The notes under the pieces are model-generated. The model worked only from the letters and a program-made list of their open reading frames with translations, did no database searches and was not told the origin of the DNA. Shown piece by piece: positions 16,066 to 25,613 of a stretch of DNA of 64,000 bases. The translations under genes and the position numbers were made by a program. The first letter of the stretch is position 1; every line of letters begins with the position of its first letter. Source of the DNA: Maritimibacter sp. DP1N21-5 (lineage in GTDB: Bacteria > Pseudomonadota > Alphaproteobacteria > Rhodobacterales > Rhodobacteraceae); the NCBI RefSeq assembly GCF_019218295.1, contig NZ_JAHUZF010000006.1, forward strand, positions 310,001-374,000. The letters run 5' to 3'.

Positions 16066-17144
16066 CAGTCGCCCGCTGGTCCGGTGACGCGGTTCACATG
16101 CCCCATCTTGCGTCCGGGTTTCACCTCGGCCTTGCCATAGAGGTGAAGCGCATTGTCCGGATCATCGGCAAGCTCCGGCACCCGGTCCATGTCGTCGCCA
16201 ATGAGATTGGTCATCACGACGTTCAACTGGCGCCGTCCATCGCCCAGTGGCCAGCCGGCGACGGCGCGGATATGCTGCTCGAACTGGTCGACGGCACAGC
16301 CGTTCTGGGTCCAATGGCCCGAGTTATGGACTCGTGGCGCGATCTCGTTCACGATGAGGCCCTTGTCCGACACGAACATTTCGACCCCCATGACCCCCAC
16401 ATAGTCGAGCTTTTCCAGCACTTTTCGCGCAATGTTGCGAGCTTCATGGGTCGCCATCGCGCCTAGCCGCGACGGCACGGTCGTGGTGTCGAGGATACCG
16501 TCCTTGTGCACATTCTCGCCCGGCTCGAAGGCGGCGAAAGCACCGGACTGCGACCGCGCGGCGATGACGCTTACCTCGTAGTCGAAGTCGACGAATCCCT
16601 CCAGAATAGCGGGGGCCCCGTTCATGTCGGCCAGCGCCTGCGCCGCGTCTTCCGGAAATTTCAGCCGCGCCTGACCCTTGCCGTCATAGCCGAAGCGCCG
16701 CGTCTTGAGGATCGCGGGCGTGCCGATCTCGGCAATGGCTTCCGCCAGGTCGACCTCGTCGTCCACGGCGGCATAGGGGGCGACCTGAAGGCCCAGTTCA
16801 GAGAGAAAGGTTTTCTCGATCAGCCGGTCCTGCGACACCCGAAGCGCGTTGCGACCGGGCCGCACCGGACGGATTGCCTCCAGCACGTCGAGGGCGGCAG
16901 TCGGGATGTTCTCAAACTCGAAGGTGATCACGTCTACCGACTCGGCGAAGCGCTTCAACGCCTCGTGGTCGTCGTAGTCCGCCTGTAGATGGAAATTCGC
17001 CACGTGGCTCGCCGGGCAATCCCCTCCCGGCTCGAAGATTGCCGTCTTGAACCCAAGCCGCGAGGCCGCGACCGACAGCATCCGGCCCAGTTGTCCGCCC
17101 CCGAGAATGCCGATGACGGCGCCTGTCTTCAGAACCTCACTCAT
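16065..17144 (-). CDS. purK: N5-carboxyaminoimidazole ribonucleotide synthase
   Basis: 359 residues. ATP-dependent carboxylation of AIR with bicarbonate, de novo purine synthesis. The N-terminus has [17 protein letters not shown], the ATP-grasp region has [14 protein letters not shown], and the C-terminal part has [15 protein letters not shown]. The start at ATG 17144 gives the normal family length and an 8-base overlap with purE; an ATG four codons upstream (17156) is also possible. It works directly with PurE, encoded upstream. Confidence 0.95.
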   Translation of the reverse strand: MSEVLKTGAVIGILGGGQLGRMLSVAASRLGFKTAIFEPGGDCPASHVANFHLQADYDDHEALKRFAESVDVITFEFENIPTAALDVLEAIRPVRPGRNALRVSQDRLIEKTFLSELGLQVAPYAAVDDEVDLAEAIAEIGTPAILKTRRFGYDGKGQARLKFPEDAAQALADMNGAPAILEGFVDFDYEVSVIAARSQSGAFAAFEPGENVHKDGILDTTTVPSRLGAMATHEARNIARKVLEKLDYVGVMGVEMFVSDKGLIVNEIAPRVHNSGHWTQNGCAVDQFEQHIRAVAGWPLGDGRRQLNVVMTNLIGDDMDRVPELADDPDNALHLYGKAEVKPGRKMGHVNRVTGPAGD

Positions 17145-17625
17145 CGGCAGGCTCATCCGGGATCGATGCTGAAAGCGCCTCGCGCCAGTCGTCCAGCCGC
17201 GCGGCAAGGTCCGGGTCCGACAGCGCGAGGATGCCGGCCGCCATGAGCCCGGCATTCGCTCCGCCCGCCGCCCCGATCGCCATGGTCGCGACCGGGAAAC
17301 CCTTGGGCATCTGGACGATGGAATAAAGGCTGTCGACACCCGAGAGCGCCTTCGTCTGCACCGGCACGCCGATCACCGGCACCCGGGTCTTCGAGGCCAT
17401 CATGCCCGGCAGATGCGCCGCCCCACCGGCGCCCGCGATGATCACGTGCAACCCCCGCTCGACCGCGCTCTTGCCGTAGGACCAAAGCCGATCCGGGGTT
17501 CTGTGCGCGCTGACGATCCTGGCCTCATAGGGCACGCCCAGTTCGTCCAGCACTTCTGCGGCAAGTTTCATCGTGGGCCAGTCTGACTGGCTTCCCATGA
17601 TGATGCCGACTTTCACGTCACTCAT
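17137..17625 (-). CDS. purE: N5-carboxyaminoimidazole ribonucleotide mutase
   Basis: 162 residues. PurE moves the carboxyl group of N5-CAIR to give CAIR. The substrate motif [12 protein letters not shown] at the N-terminus, [10 protein letters not shown] around residue 41, and [13 protein letters not shown] follow the class I PurE pattern; the His in SAHRTP is the conserved active-site residue. A CGGAG site lies upstream of ATG 17625. First gene of purE-purK-truA. Confidence 0.96.
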   Translation of the reverse strand: MSDVKVGIIMGSQSDWPTMKLAAEVLDELGVPYEARIVSAHRTPDRLWSYGKSAVERGLHVIIAGAGGAAHLPGMMASKTRVPVIGVPVQTKALSGVDSLYSIVQMPKGFPVATMAIGAAGGANAGLMAAGILALSDPDLAARLDDWREALSASIPDEPADE

Positions 17626-17724
17626 TGGGGATACTCCGTGACAACGGGAATTAGGCGGGCTTTATACGCGCCTCACCCCCATGCGCAATGCGGGCTGAAG
17701 ACGTCCCGGGCACCTGGGACGGCC

Positions 17725-17943
17725 TCAGGCGATGATATCGGGGGTCAGCTGGTCCTCCAGCCGGGCGATCTTGTCCTTCAGGACGAGTTTCTGCTTCTTG
17801 AGCCGCCGAAGAGAAAGCTGGTCCGCGCGGCCGGTGTCCTCGAGTGCCGTGATCGCATCGTCAAGGTCGCGGTGTTCGCGGCGCAGCACCTCGAGCTCCA
17901 CACGCAGGACCTCTTCGTGCTGCATCTTCTCGGCATTGGACAT
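17725..17943 (-). CDS. YdcH/DUF465 family small coiled-coil protein
   Basis: 72 residues, almost entirely charged helix: EEVLRVELEVLRREHRDLDDAITAL, then RLKKQKLVLKDKIARLEDQL. That is the DUF465/YdcH pattern, in which the LKKxKLxLKDxI segment is the family signature. Function unknown; probably a dimeric coiled-coil protein. The start at ATG 17943 was chosen because the upstream extension would cross the promoter region and is unlike the family. Confidence 0.85.
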   Translation of the reverse strand: MSNAEKMQHEEVLRVELEVLRREHRDLDDAITALEDTGRADQLSLRRLKKQKLVLKDKIARLEDQLTPDIIA

Positions 17944-18025
17944 TTCGGGTGAGTCTCTTTCCTGATCGTGCGCGCAATCTAGCGATCCGGCCTGATTTTT
18001 CAAAGGTTTTGAACGGTAGAGGACA

Positions 18026-18054
18026 CTTGCAGCGACAGTGCCCCACACCCATAT
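18026..18054 (+). promoter_or_regulatory. heat-shock (RpoH-type) promoter of the Hsp20 gene
   Basis: CTTG (18026-18029), 18 bases, CCCATAT (18048-18054), close to the alphaproteobacterial RpoH pattern CTTG-N17/18-CYTATNT. The predicted start leaves about 70 bases of untranslated leader before ATG 18130. Confidence 0.5.
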
Positions 18055-18129
18055 TGCAACCGAGGGTCGCCGATCACGGGGCCTTTTTGACAAGTCTCAC
18101 ACTCAGGTCGCTTGGTAAAGGACGTGACG

Positions 18130-18540
18130 ATGACGAAAATGACGCTGGGGGCGCACCCCTATCTTCTGGGCTTCGAACAGCTTGAACGCATGGTCGAACA
18201 GGCAGCGAAAAGCGGCGAAGGCTATCCTCCGTTCAACATCGAACAGGTGTCCGACCGGGGCTACCGGATCACGCTCGCCGTGGCCGGCTTCGCCGAAGAC
18301 GACCTGTCCGTGACGGTCGAGGACCGCAAGCTCGTCGTGCGCGGGCGGCAATCCGACCGGGACGAAGGGCGTGTCTTCCTGCATCGTGGTATCGCCGGGC
18401 GACAGTTCATGAAGAGTTTCGTTCTGGCAGATGGCGTCGATGTGTCCGGCGCCACAACCGAAAACGGGCTGCTCCATATCGACCTCGAGCGGGCCGAACC
18501 GGAAACCGTGATCCAGACCATCACCATCAAGAAAGGGTGA
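18130..18540 (+). CDS. Hsp20/alpha-crystallin small heat-shock protein
   Basis: 136 residues. Alpha-crystallin domain from about residue 32 (PPFNIEQVSDRGYRITLAVAGF) with VTVEDRKLVVRG and the terminal ENGLLHIDLERA strand; the usual C-terminal I-x-I/V is approximated by TITIKKG. It acts as an ATP-independent holdase in the cytoplasm. The ATG at 18130 has AAAGGA eight bases upstream; a TTG at 18112 has none. It is followed by the DUF1150 gene after 82 bases, a pairing common in Rhodobacteraceae. Confidence 0.93.
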   Translation: MTKMTLGAHPYLLGFEQLERMVEQAAKSGEGYPPFNIEQVSDRGYRITLAVAGFAEDDLSVTVEDRKLVVRGRQSDRDEGRVFLHRGIAGRQFMKSFVLADGVDVSGATTENGLLHIDLERAEPETVIQTITIKKG

Positions 18541-18622
18541 GAAAGCCCTCCGAAAGGGGAGCAATTCACCACTGACGCGCGTTGAGGAGGAAACGCCCCT
18601 CAGCGCAGGAAAGGAGTGCGTC

Positions 18623-18850
18623 ATGACTATTGAACAGTATACCGAAGCCCCTCAACCCGATGCGATCGTCTATGTCCGGTCGGTGGCGGTGACAGAACTG
18701 CCCGCCGAACTGCGTCCGCAGGTTGAAGGGATCAACACGATTTACGCCGTGCACTCGGCAGACGGCGAACGCCTCGCGCTGGTGCGGGACCGGGAGATGG
18801 CCTTCGTGCTTGCCCGGCAGAATGAACTTGCGCCGGTGTCGGTGCACTGA
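18623..18850 (+). CDS. DUF1150 family small protein
   Basis: 75 residues with AIVYVRSVAVTELPAELR, then IYAVHSADGERLALVRDREMAFVLARQN, which is the DUF1150 pattern. Family function is unknown; members are routinely encoded beside an Hsp20 gene, as here, and are likely part of the same heat-shock unit. GGAAAGGAG lies before ATG 18623. Confidence 0.88.
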   Translation: MTIEQYTEAPQPDAIVYVRSVAVTELPAELRPQVEGINTIYAVHSADGERLALVRDREMAFVLARQNELAPVSVH

Positions 18851-18861
18851 AGCTTGCATGA

Positions 18862-18882
18862 CGGGGCGGCATTGCCGCCCCG
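18862..18882. terminator. 9-bp GC hairpin between convergent genes
   Basis: CGGGGCGGC, loop ATT, GCCGCCCCG between the DUF1150 stop and the convergent Acr3 stop. There is no U-run, so it probably serves both directions as a weak terminator. Confidence 0.5.
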
Positions 18883-18900
18883 GTCGCTAACGTCGCAAGG

Positions 18901-19944
18901 CTAAGTCGTCGCGAAGCGCCCGCGGGTCCGGTTGACGAAGGCCACGAGCGACAACATCACCGGCACCTCCACAAGCACGCCGACCACCGTCGCAAGAGCT
19001 GCACCTGAATTCAGTCCGAACAGGCTGATCGCGACGGCCACGGCCAGCTCGAAGAAATTCGATGTCCCGATCAGTGCGCAAGGCGCGGCGATCCGGTGCG
19101 GCACCCGCAGGACATACGCGGCACCATAGGCCAGCGCGAAGATCCCGTAGCTCTGGATGAGGATCGGCACCGCGATGAGCGCGATCACGAAAGGCTTGTC
19201 GAGGATCACCTCGCCCTGGAGCCCGAAGAGGATCGCGACCGTGACCACCAGCCCGATCCCCGACCACGGCGCCACGCGGGTGCCGAAGGCCGCGATCCGG
19301 TCCTTCGTGCGCAAGATCCGCCGCGTGATCAGCCCCGCCATCAAGGGCAGGAGCACATAAAGCACCGTCGCAAGCACCAGTGTCTGCCAGGGCACGGCGA
19401 TCTCGGTCACGCCCAGGAGCAGCGCGACGATGGGCGCGAAGGCCACCACCATGATCAGGTCGTTCACCGAGACTTGGACCAGCGTGTAGGTCGCGTCGCC
19501 CCGGGCCAGTTGCGACCAGACGAAGACCATCGCGGTGCAGGGCGCGGCGCCGAGCAGGATCAGCCCCGCGATGTATTGCGCGGCGTCTTCGGGGGTGATC
19601 CAGCGGGCAAAGACATGCTCGAAGAAGAGAACCGCGAGAAGCGCCATCGTGAAGGGCTTGATCAGCCAGTTGACCACGAGCGTGACGATCAGCCCGCGCG
19701 GCTGTCGTGCGATGCCGGCCACGGCGCCGAAGTCGACGCCCACCATCATCGGATAGACCATGGCCCAGACCAGCACCGCGACGACAAGGTTGATCGAGGC
19801 GACCTCGGCCCGCGCCACCGCTTCGACGACGCCCGGCGCGACGATGCCAAGCGCGATGCCGCCCGCCATGGCGAGGGCGACCCAAAGCGTCAGGAAACGG
19901 GCGAAGGTGCCCATTGGTGCAGGGCTGTCGGCGGAAGTGGTCAT
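18901..19944 (-). CDS. Acr3-family arsenite efflux carrier
   Basis: 347 residues, about ten membrane helices. The motif [15 protein letters not shown] contains the conserved Cys of Acr3 transporters, and VSVNDLIMV and [18 protein letters not shown] match the later conserved segments. It extrudes arsenite (or antimonite) across the inner membrane. No arsR, arsC or arsH is nearby, so it is solitary in this window. ATG 19944 is the likely start, although no clear ribosome site is seen; ATG 19911 is the alternative. Confidence 0.9.
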   Translation of the reverse strand: MTTSADSPAPMGTFARFLTLWVALAMAGGIALGIVAPGVVEAVARAEVASINLVVAVLVWAMVYPMMVGVDFGAVAGIARQPRGLIVTLVVNWLIKPFTMALLAVLFFEHVFARWITPEDAAQYIAGLILLGAAPCTAMVFVWSQLARGDATYTLVQVSVNDLIMVVAFAPIVALLLGVTEIAVPWQTLVLATVLYVLLPLMAGLITRRILRTKDRIAAFGTRVAPWSGIGLVVTVAILFGLQGEVILDKPFVIALIAVPILIQSYGIFALAYGAAYVLRVPHRIAAPCALIGTSNFFELAVAVAISLFGLNSGAALATVVGVLVEVPVMLSLVAFVNRTRGRFATT

Positions 19945-20011
19945 GGGGCAGGAATACCGCAGCGCCCGCTTGGCGCAACCACGAAAGGGGGCAAGGTTGA
20001 GGCGGCCCAAA

Positions 20012-20042
20012 GGAAAAAGGCCGGGATGCTGCCCCGGCCTTG
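20012..20042 (-). terminator. rho-independent terminator of the Sat-CysC gene
   Basis: Read on the minus strand, a GGCCGGGG/CCCGGCC hairpin is followed by TTTTT (20018-20014). It lies 24 bases beyond the sat-cysC stop. Confidence 0.8.
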
Positions 20043-20065
20043 ATCCGACTGTTCGCAGTCCGGTC

Positions 20066-21769
20066 TTAGCCGGCGATGAGCCCCATCGACTCGAGCTTCA
20101 GGATCACCTGATGGGCGCAGTTGTCCACGTCCACGTTCTCGGTCTCCACCCGCAGTTCCGGGTTTTCCGGCACGTCGTAGGGGTCAGAGATGCCGGTGAA
20201 TTCCTTGATCTTGCCTTCGCGGGCCAGTTTGTAGAGACCCTTGCGGTCACGCCGTTCGCATTCTTCGATGCTGGTCGCCACGTGGACCTCGACGAAGGCA
20301 CCGTAGTTCTCGATCCCCTGCCGCACCAGCCGCCGGGTGGTGGCATAGGGTGCGATGGGGGCGCAGATCGCGATGCCGCCGTTCTTGGTGATCTCGGAGG
20401 CGACATAGCCGATCCGCTGGATGTTGAGGTCGCGGTGCTCTTTCGAGAAGCCAAGCTCGCTCGACAGGTTCTTGCGCACGATGTCACCGTCAAGCAGCGT
20501 CACCGGACGGCCGCCCATCTCCATCAGCTTGACCATGAGCGCGTTGGCGATAGTGGATTTGCCCGAGCCGGAGAAGCCGGTGAAGAACACCGTGAAGCCT
20601 TGCTTGGAGCGCGGCGGTTTGGTGCGGCGCAGTTCCTTCACCACCTCGGGGAAAGAGAACCACTCGGGGATCTCCAGACCCTCGGCGAGACGCCGGCGCA
20701 GTTCGGTCCCGGAGATGTCAAGGATCGTGTCGCCCTCGGGCACTTCGGAAACGGGGAAATATTGCGCCTTCTCCTGCACATAGACCATGTGCTTGAAGTC
20801 GACCATTTCGACGCCGATTTCGTCCTGATGCTTGGCGAAGAGCTCCTGAGCATCATAGGGGCCGTAGAAATCCTCGCCCTTGGAGTTCTTGCCGGGGCCG
20901 GCGTGATCGCGGCCCACGATGAAGTGGGTGCAGCCGTGGTTCTTGCGGATCAGACCGTGCCACACTGCCTCACGCGGACCGGCCATGCGCATGGCGAGGT
21001 TCAGAAGGCTCATCGAGGTGGTCGAGGCCGGGTATTTGTCCAGCACCGCCTCGTAGCAGCGCACGCGCGTGAAGTGATCCACGTCGCCGGGCTTGGTCAT
21101 GCCGACGACCGGGTGGATCAGGAGGTTGGCCTGTGCTTCCTTCGCGGCACGGAAGGTCAGCTCCTGATGTGCGCGGTGCAGGGGGTTGCGGGTCTGGAAG
21201 GCCACGACCTTGCGCCAACCCAGCTTGCGGAAATAGGCACGCAGCTCGTTCGGCGTATCGCGGCGACCGCGGAAGTCATAGTGAACCGGCTGCTGGATGC
21301 CCGTTACGGGGCCGCCGAGGTAAACCTTGCCTGCCTGATCGTGAAGATAGGCCACGGCAGGGTGGGCGATGTCGTCGGCGCCAAAGACCTTCTCGGCTTC
21401 CTTCGCCTTGTTGGGCACCCAGTTGTCGGTGACCGTCATCGTGGCGAGGATCACGCCTTCCTGATCGCGGAGGGCGATGTCCTGGCCTTCCTCGATCTTG
21501 GCGGCGAACTCCTCGGACACGTCGAGCGTGATCGGCATCGGCCAGAGCGTGCCATCCGCCAGACGCATGTTGTCGACGACCCCGTTGTAATCCTCTTCCG
21601 ACAAGAACCCCTTGAGCGGGTTGAACCCGCCGTTCATCAGAAGCTCCAGATCGCAGATCTGGCGCGGCGACAGATCCCAGGACACGAGTTCGCCCGCTTC
21701 GACCTTCAGCTTCTGGGCGCTTTCATAGGAGACATAGAGTTCGGGGATAGGTGCGAGGTTTGGCAACAT
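20066..21769 (-). CDS. bifunctional sulfate adenylyltransferase / adenylylsulfate kinase
   Basis: 567 residues. The N-terminal ATP sulfurylase domain (1-385) contains [10 protein letters not shown] (192-201) and GRDHAGPG (286-293), the nucleotide and sulfate motifs of the single-chain Sat type. The C-terminal APS kinase domain begins near residue 390 with the P-loop GFSGSGKST (398-406). It activates sulfate to APS and then PAPS in the cytoplasm. The Sat-CysC fusion replaces the CysDN arrangement of enterics. A hairpin with a U-run lies just upstream, on the opposite strand (21800-21825). Confidence 0.95.
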   Translation of the reverse strand: MLPNLAPIPELYVSYESAQKLKVEAGELVSWDLSPRQICDLELLMNGGFNPLKGFLSEEDYNGVVDNMRLADGTLWPMPITLDVSEEFAAKIEEGQDIALRDQEGVILATMTVTDNWVPNKAKEAEKVFGADDIAHPAVAYLHDQAGKVYLGGPVTGIQQPVHYDFRGRRDTPNELRAYFRKLGWRKVVAFQTRNPLHRAHQELTFRAAKEAQANLLIHPVVGMTKPGDVDHFTRVRCYEAVLDKYPASTTSMSLLNLAMRMAGPREAVWHGLIRKNHGCTHFIVGRDHAGPGKNSKGEDFYGPYDAQELFAKHQDEIGVEMVDFKHMVYVQEKAQYFPVSEVPEGDTILDISGTELRRRLAEGLEIPEWFSFPEVVKELRRTKPPRSKQGFTVFFTGFSGSGKSTIANALMVKLMEMGGRPVTLLDGDIVRKNLSSELGFSKEHRDLNIQRIGYVASEITKNGGIAICAPIAPYATTRRLVRQGIENYGAFVEVHVATSIEECERRDRKGLYKLAREGKIKEFTGISDPYDVPENPELRVETENVDVDNCAHQVILKLESMGLIAG

Positions 21770-21799
21770 GCGTCAAAGGCCTTTTTGTTCATCGTCCCA

Positions 21800-21825
21800 G
21801 GCCCGATCCAGCCGGGCCAATTTTT
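21800..21825 (+). terminator. hairpin plus U-run facing away from sat-cysC
   Basis: GGCCCG (21800-21805), seven-base loop, CGGGCC (21813-21818), AA, TTTTT (21821-21825). It has the form of a plus-strand terminator, though both neighbouring genes run on the minus strand. Confidence 0.4.
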
Positions 21826-21976
21826 CTGGCATGTAGGCGCGGTGCCCTTGAAAAGGCAAGAGAAGCAGGGGGTGGGCTCCTGAAATCAGTCAAAAATGCC
21901 GCGATGCAGCAACGCAGTGGCACACATGTTTCGCCCTCTGCCCGGAAATTGGGAAAGAGTCCCAAAAAGGTGGCGC

Positions 21977-23059
21977 TCAGTGATCGTCGCGCGCCAGATG
22001 TTTCAGATTATCTTCCCGGAGTTTCGCCGCGGCGTCGTCGTAAAGGAACGGCAGAAAGGCATAGCGCCGCCCCCGCGTGACCGGGCTCACCCGATGGAGA
22101 AGCGCGCAGGAGAAGACGACCGCACCACCCAGCGGTGCCTTGAAGGTCCGGGGTCCGTATTCCGGGAACCCGACCTCGCCGCCCTCGAAGTCGTCGGTCA
22201 GGTTGATCGAAACCGCGAAGCGGCGATGCGCCGTGCCGGAGGTCGTGTTGTCGCGGTGCGCCCGGAAATGCCCGCCGTCCTCGGCGGCGTAGCAGGAGAC
22301 GATGTAGCGTTCCATCCGGTTGGCGTGGAACATGTGGACCTTGGCGATCTCCGGCACCACCCGGTTCATGATCCGCGCCTGAATGGACCGGATCAGGTCG
22401 GCATCCTCGATCGTCACGTCGCTGCGGACCTTGTGATCTGCATTCATCACATGCACCGTCTTGCCGTCCACCTGCTGCATGAAGCCGGAGGATGTGCCTC
22501 CCGTCTCGTCGTAAAGCCCGACAAGATGCGCGCAGAGACTCGGCTCGAAGACGCGAGGCAGGACAAGGATCGGCGCCTGAAGCTCGAACCCTGCGAAACG
22601 GCTGGGGTGCAGCTGAGTGGCAAGGATGCCGAGTGCACGCGCATGGCCGCGTCCGTCGTCGCCGAAGGGCACGGTTTCGATCACGCGCATCGTCGGATCG
22701 ACGATCACCCAGATCCCGCGCCGGTCGCCATCCTCACTGGCCGCGCCGTAAAGCCGGCTCACGGCGAGGTCGTCGTCAAAGAAATACCGATGCCCCGGCA
22801 GGCTCTCCTTCAGCCGCGCGTCGTCGCCGGGGGTCGTGGAGACCCCGAAGAAGCTCGCGAAAGCGTCGTCGAACAGGTCGCGCCGGGACCTCGCGGCGGC
22901 GATGGCGGCCTTCGCGGCGGGGTGCTGTGCGTCATGAAGGAAACACAGCACGAGATAGCGCCCCGCCGCCGTGTCGAAGGTGAACCGGGGGTTCGACCCG
23001 CTGCGCGCCTTGAAATAGGGCGCGGGGTTGCCGGGATTGAGGGTGGTGAATTCTGCCAT
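21977..23059 (-). CDS. redoxin-like domain fused to a 2-oxoglutarate/Fe(II) dioxygenase
   Basis: 360 residues. Residues 1-150 look like an AhpC/TSA-type thioredoxin fold (LNPGNPAPYFKARS, RYLVLCFLHDAQHP, FFGVSTTPGDD), but the usual peroxidatic Cys is not at its position. Residues 165-342 form a prolyl-4-hydroxylase-type dioxygenase domain with the iron triad His268, Asp270 and His322 and the 2-oxoglutarate Arg near 332. Such fusions occur in proteobacteria; the substrate is unknown. ATG 23059 is preceded by a GAGG site. It is a single gene between sat-cysC and trxB. Confidence 0.82.
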   Translation of the reverse strand: MAEFTTLNPGNPAPYFKARSGSNPRFTFDTAAGRYLVLCFLHDAQHPAAKAAIAAARSRRDLFDDAFASFFGVSTTPGDDARLKESLPGHRYFFDDDLAVSRLYGAASEDGDRRGIWVIVDPTMRVIETVPFGDDGRGHARALGILATQLHPSRFAGFELQAPILVLPRVFEPSLCAHLVGLYDETGGTSSGFMQQVDGKTVHVMNADHKVRSDVTIEDADLIRSIQARIMNRVVPEIAKVHMFHANRMERYIVSCYAAEDGGHFRAHRDNTTSGTAHRRFAVSINLTDDFEGGEVGFPEYGPRTFKAPLGGAVVFSCALLHRVSPVTRGRRYAFLPFLYDDAAAKLREDNLKHLARDDH

Positions 23060-23181
23060 GCTGCCTCGGGGTTTTCGATCCAGCTTGACGACGGGCGCAG
23101 CCAAGTCAATCCCGACATAGTCCCGACACATGAGAAGGGCGCCCGAAGGCGCCCTGTCCGGTCTCGCGTTCCTAAGTCGGC

Positions 23182-24168
23182 TCAGACCGCCGCGACCTCG
23201 GGGGCCACGGCTGCGGCCGGTTCCGCTTCGCCCACTTCGGCGAGGAACCGCTCCGCGTCCAGCGCCGCCATGCAGCCCATGCCCGCGCTCGTCACCGCCT
23301 GACGATAGACGTGGTCGGTCAGGTCGCCCGCCGCGAAGACACCGGGGATAGAGGTGCGAGTGGTGCCCGGCTCGACCTTCACGTAGCCGCCGTTGTGCAA
23401 CTCGAGCTGATCTTTCACCAGCTCGCTCGCCGGTGCGTGGCCGATGGCGATGAAGACGCCCTTGGCGGAAAGCTCGCTCACCTCGCCGGTGCGCACGTTG
23501 CGGATTTTCACGCCTTCGACGCCAAGCGGCATGTCGGTGCCGGTGACTTCTTCCAGAACGTGATCCCAAAGGACCTCGATCTTCGGGTTCTTTTCGAGCC
23601 GGTCGATCAGGATCTTCTCCGCCCGGAATTCGCCCCGGCGATGGATCACCGTCACCTTGGAGGCGAAGTTGGTGAGGAAGAGCGCCTCTTCCACGGCGGT
23701 ATTGCCGCCGCCCACCACGATGATCTCCTGCCCGCGATAGAAGAACCCGTCACAGGTGGCACAGGCCGAAACGCCGAAGCCCTTGAACTTGTCCTCCGAC
23801 GGCAGGCCCAGCCACTTGGCGCGTGCGCCCGTTGCCAGCACGACCGCCTCGGCGACGTAAGTCGCACCGGAATCCGCTTTCGCCACGAAGGGGCGCTTGG
23901 AGAGATCCAGTTCGGTGATGATATCCGTCACCACCTCGGTGCCCATCGCCTTGGCGTGCTCTTCCATTTTCACCATGAGCTCGGGGCCCTGAATTTCGGT
24001 GAAGCCGGGATAGTTCTCCACCTCGGTGGTGGTGGTGAGCTGTCCGCCCGGCTCCATCCCCTGCACGAGGATGGGTTTGAGCATCGCGCGCGCGGCATAG
24101 ACGGCGGCGGTATAACCCGCGGGCCCCGATCCGATGATCAGAAGGCGGGTGTTGTGGGTGCCACTCAT
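23182..24168 (-). CDS. trxB: thioredoxin-disulfide reductase
   Basis: 328 residues. FAD motif [20 protein letters not shown], redox-active [12 protein letters not shown] (the CATC disulphide), NADPH motif [15 protein letters not shown], and C-terminal [26 protein letters not shown]. It reduces thioredoxin with NADPH. AGGGGA lies seven bases before ATG 24168. It is divergent from an Lrp-family regulator gene with a 194-base shared promoter region, suggesting possible regulation by it. Confidence 0.95.
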   Translation of the reverse strand: MSGTHNTRLLIIGSGPAGYTAAVYAARAMLKPILVQGMEPGGQLTTTTEVENYPGFTEIQGPELMVKMEEHAKAMGTEVVTDIITELDLSKRPFVAKADSGATYVAEAVVLATGARAKWLGLPSEDKFKGFGVSACATCDGFFYRGQEIIVVGGGNTAVEEALFLTNFASKVTVIHRRGEFRAEKILIDRLEKNPKIEVLWDHVLEEVTGTDMPLGVEGVKIRNVRTGEVSELSAKGVFIAIGHAPASELVKDQLELHNGGYVKVEPGTTRTSIPGVFAAGDLTDHVYRQAVTSAGMGCMAALDAERFLAEVGEAEPAAAVAPEVAAV

Positions 24169-24362
24169 GACGATTCCCCTCTTGTCCTGAAGTCCGCTCC
24201 GGTATAGGCGCTCGGGCCCCGGGTCGGAACCCCCTGCGTCACCCCTGCGACGCCGCGACCACCGGATCACTCCGCCGGGTCACGATCTTGCGCAACCGCG
24301 AAACATTATTGCGCATCGGGGCCTCCAAGGCTAATCTTCGCGCAAATTAAAAGGGACAAACG

Positions 24363-24863
24363 ATGTCAGCCGCGAAACTCGACCCCATCGACCGCATGAT
24401 CCTTGCCGAGTTGCAGGCGGACGGTCGCATGACCAACGTCGAGCTCGCCAAACGCGTCGGCATCTCGGCCCCGCCCTGCCTGCGCCGGGTCCGCACGCTC
24501 GAGGAAGCCGGCTACATCAAGGGGTATCACGCCACGGTGGACAGCCGCAAACTCGGGTTCGAGGTGCAGGTCTTCGCCTCGGTCGGGCTCGTGAGCCAGG
24601 CAGAAGCCGACCTCATCGCCTTCGAGAACCGCTGCCGTGACTGGCCCCTCGTGCGCGAGTGCCACATGCTGAACGGCGAGGTGGATTTCCTCCTGAAATG
24701 CGTGGCACCCGATCTCTCCACCTTCCAGTCGTTCCTGACGGGGCAACTGACCTCGGCGGACAACGTGGCCTCGGTGAAGACCTCGCTCGTCATTCGCGAC
24801 GCCAAGGAAGCCCCCGGCGTGCCCTTCGACGTGCTCGAAGCGCGGATGGCCGCCGACGCCTGA
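24363..24863 (+). CDS. Lrp/AsnC family transcriptional regulator
   Basis: 166 residues. N-terminal winged helix (LDPIDRMILAELQADGRMTNVELAKRVGISAPPCLRRVRTLEEAGYIKGY) and C-terminal RAM ligand domain beginning GFEVQVFASVGL. It binds DNA and probably senses an amino acid; the effector is unknown. It diverges from trxB, and this pairing recurs in Rhodobacteraceae. AAGGGAC precedes ATG 24363. Confidence 0.92.
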   Translation: MSAAKLDPIDRMILAELQADGRMTNVELAKRVGISAPPCLRRVRTLEEAGYIKGYHATVDSRKLGFEVQVFASVGLVSQAEADLIAFENRCRDWPLVRECHMLNGEVDFLLKCVAPDLSTFQSFLTGQLTSADNVASVKTSLVIRDAKEAPGVPFDVLEARMAADA

Positions 24864-24927
24864 CCCCTCAACTTGTGCGGGGGCAGGGCGCGGCCTAATT
24901 TCCCCCACGCACATCGGGGGACAGTCC

Positions 24928-25446
24928 ATGACCCAGAAAACCATCGCGTCAGTTGGTGTGGCGCTTGTTCTGTCGGGTTGTATGACCACTTCCGGGTCGC
25001 AGGATTGGCGGCTCAATTCCTATCTTCCCGATCCAGCGATGAATACGACATTGCAGGACGTCCCAACGAACGATGCGTCTTTCGAGACGGCGATCAACGG
25101 TGTGCGCGCAGGTAACAAGGTCGTACAACCATTGCGATGGAATGGCCAACTCGATCAGGCTGCGCAATCCTATGCGGGCTACCTTCATGCCACCGGTCAG
25201 TTCTCGCACACGGCCGGAAATTCCACTGTCGGCGAGCGCGTTTCGGCAACGGGATATCAATGGCGGAAGGTCGGAGAGAACCTCGCGCAAGGGTTCACCG
25301 ATGAGAATGATGTCATTGACGCTTGGGAAGGCTCATCAGAACACAAGAAAAACCAAAACGATCCTGACTTCGAGGACTTTGCGCTCGGCGTTTCCGGGAC
25401 TGGCCGCGATGCAGTCTGGGTTCTTGTGCTCGCGGATCCGCTCTAG
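24928..25446 (+). CDS. CAP-domain (SCP-like) lipoprotein
   Basis: 172 residues. Signal peptide with lipobox VLSGC (lipid-modified Cys18), then a CAP domain: FETAINGVRAGNKVVQPLRWNGQLDQAAQSYAGYLHAT, FSHTAGNSTVGERVSATGYQWRKVGENLA, and DAWEGSSEHKKNQNDPDFEDFALGV. The HT and EN residues of bacterial CAP proteins are visible. The role of bacterial CAP proteins is poorly known. Base composition is lower than its surroundings (31 of 60 bases G/C at 25021-25080), which suggests a different history. It is followed by an LDT lipoprotein. Confidence 0.85.
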   Translation: MTQKTIASVGVALVLSGCMTTSGSQDWRLNSYLPDPAMNTTLQDVPTNDASFETAINGVRAGNKVVQPLRWNGQLDQAAQSYAGYLHATGQFSHTAGNSTVGERVSATGYQWRKVGENLAQGFTDENDVIDAWEGSSEHKKNQNDPDFEDFALGVSGTGRDAVWVLVLADPL

Positions 25447-25613
25447 AATCGGGCGAGAGCGCCACGTCCCCTGAAAATCTGACAGAATCTTCGGCGATTC
25501 CTTGCGCAGAGCGGGAACAATCGCGCACGCTGAGGCTTGACGATTCGATGCCGCGCCCTGCTGCCGGGGAACATGTGGCACGGACAGACGCCGATAGACC
25601 TGGGGACATTGCC

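Noticed and set aside
23129-23152. Hairpin AGGGCGCC-CGAA-GGCGCCCT as a trxB terminator
   Set aside because: The stem is good, but the U-run is absent in both directions, so termination is not supported strongly enough to list.
24216-24245. EcfG-like promoter between trxB and the Lrp gene
   Set aside because: GGAAC is followed after 17 bases by CGAC instead of CGTT; two mismatches in the -10 box are too many.
25518-25548. EcfG-like promoter before the LDT lipoprotein
   Set aside because: GGAAC has CTTG at the right distance rather than CGTT.
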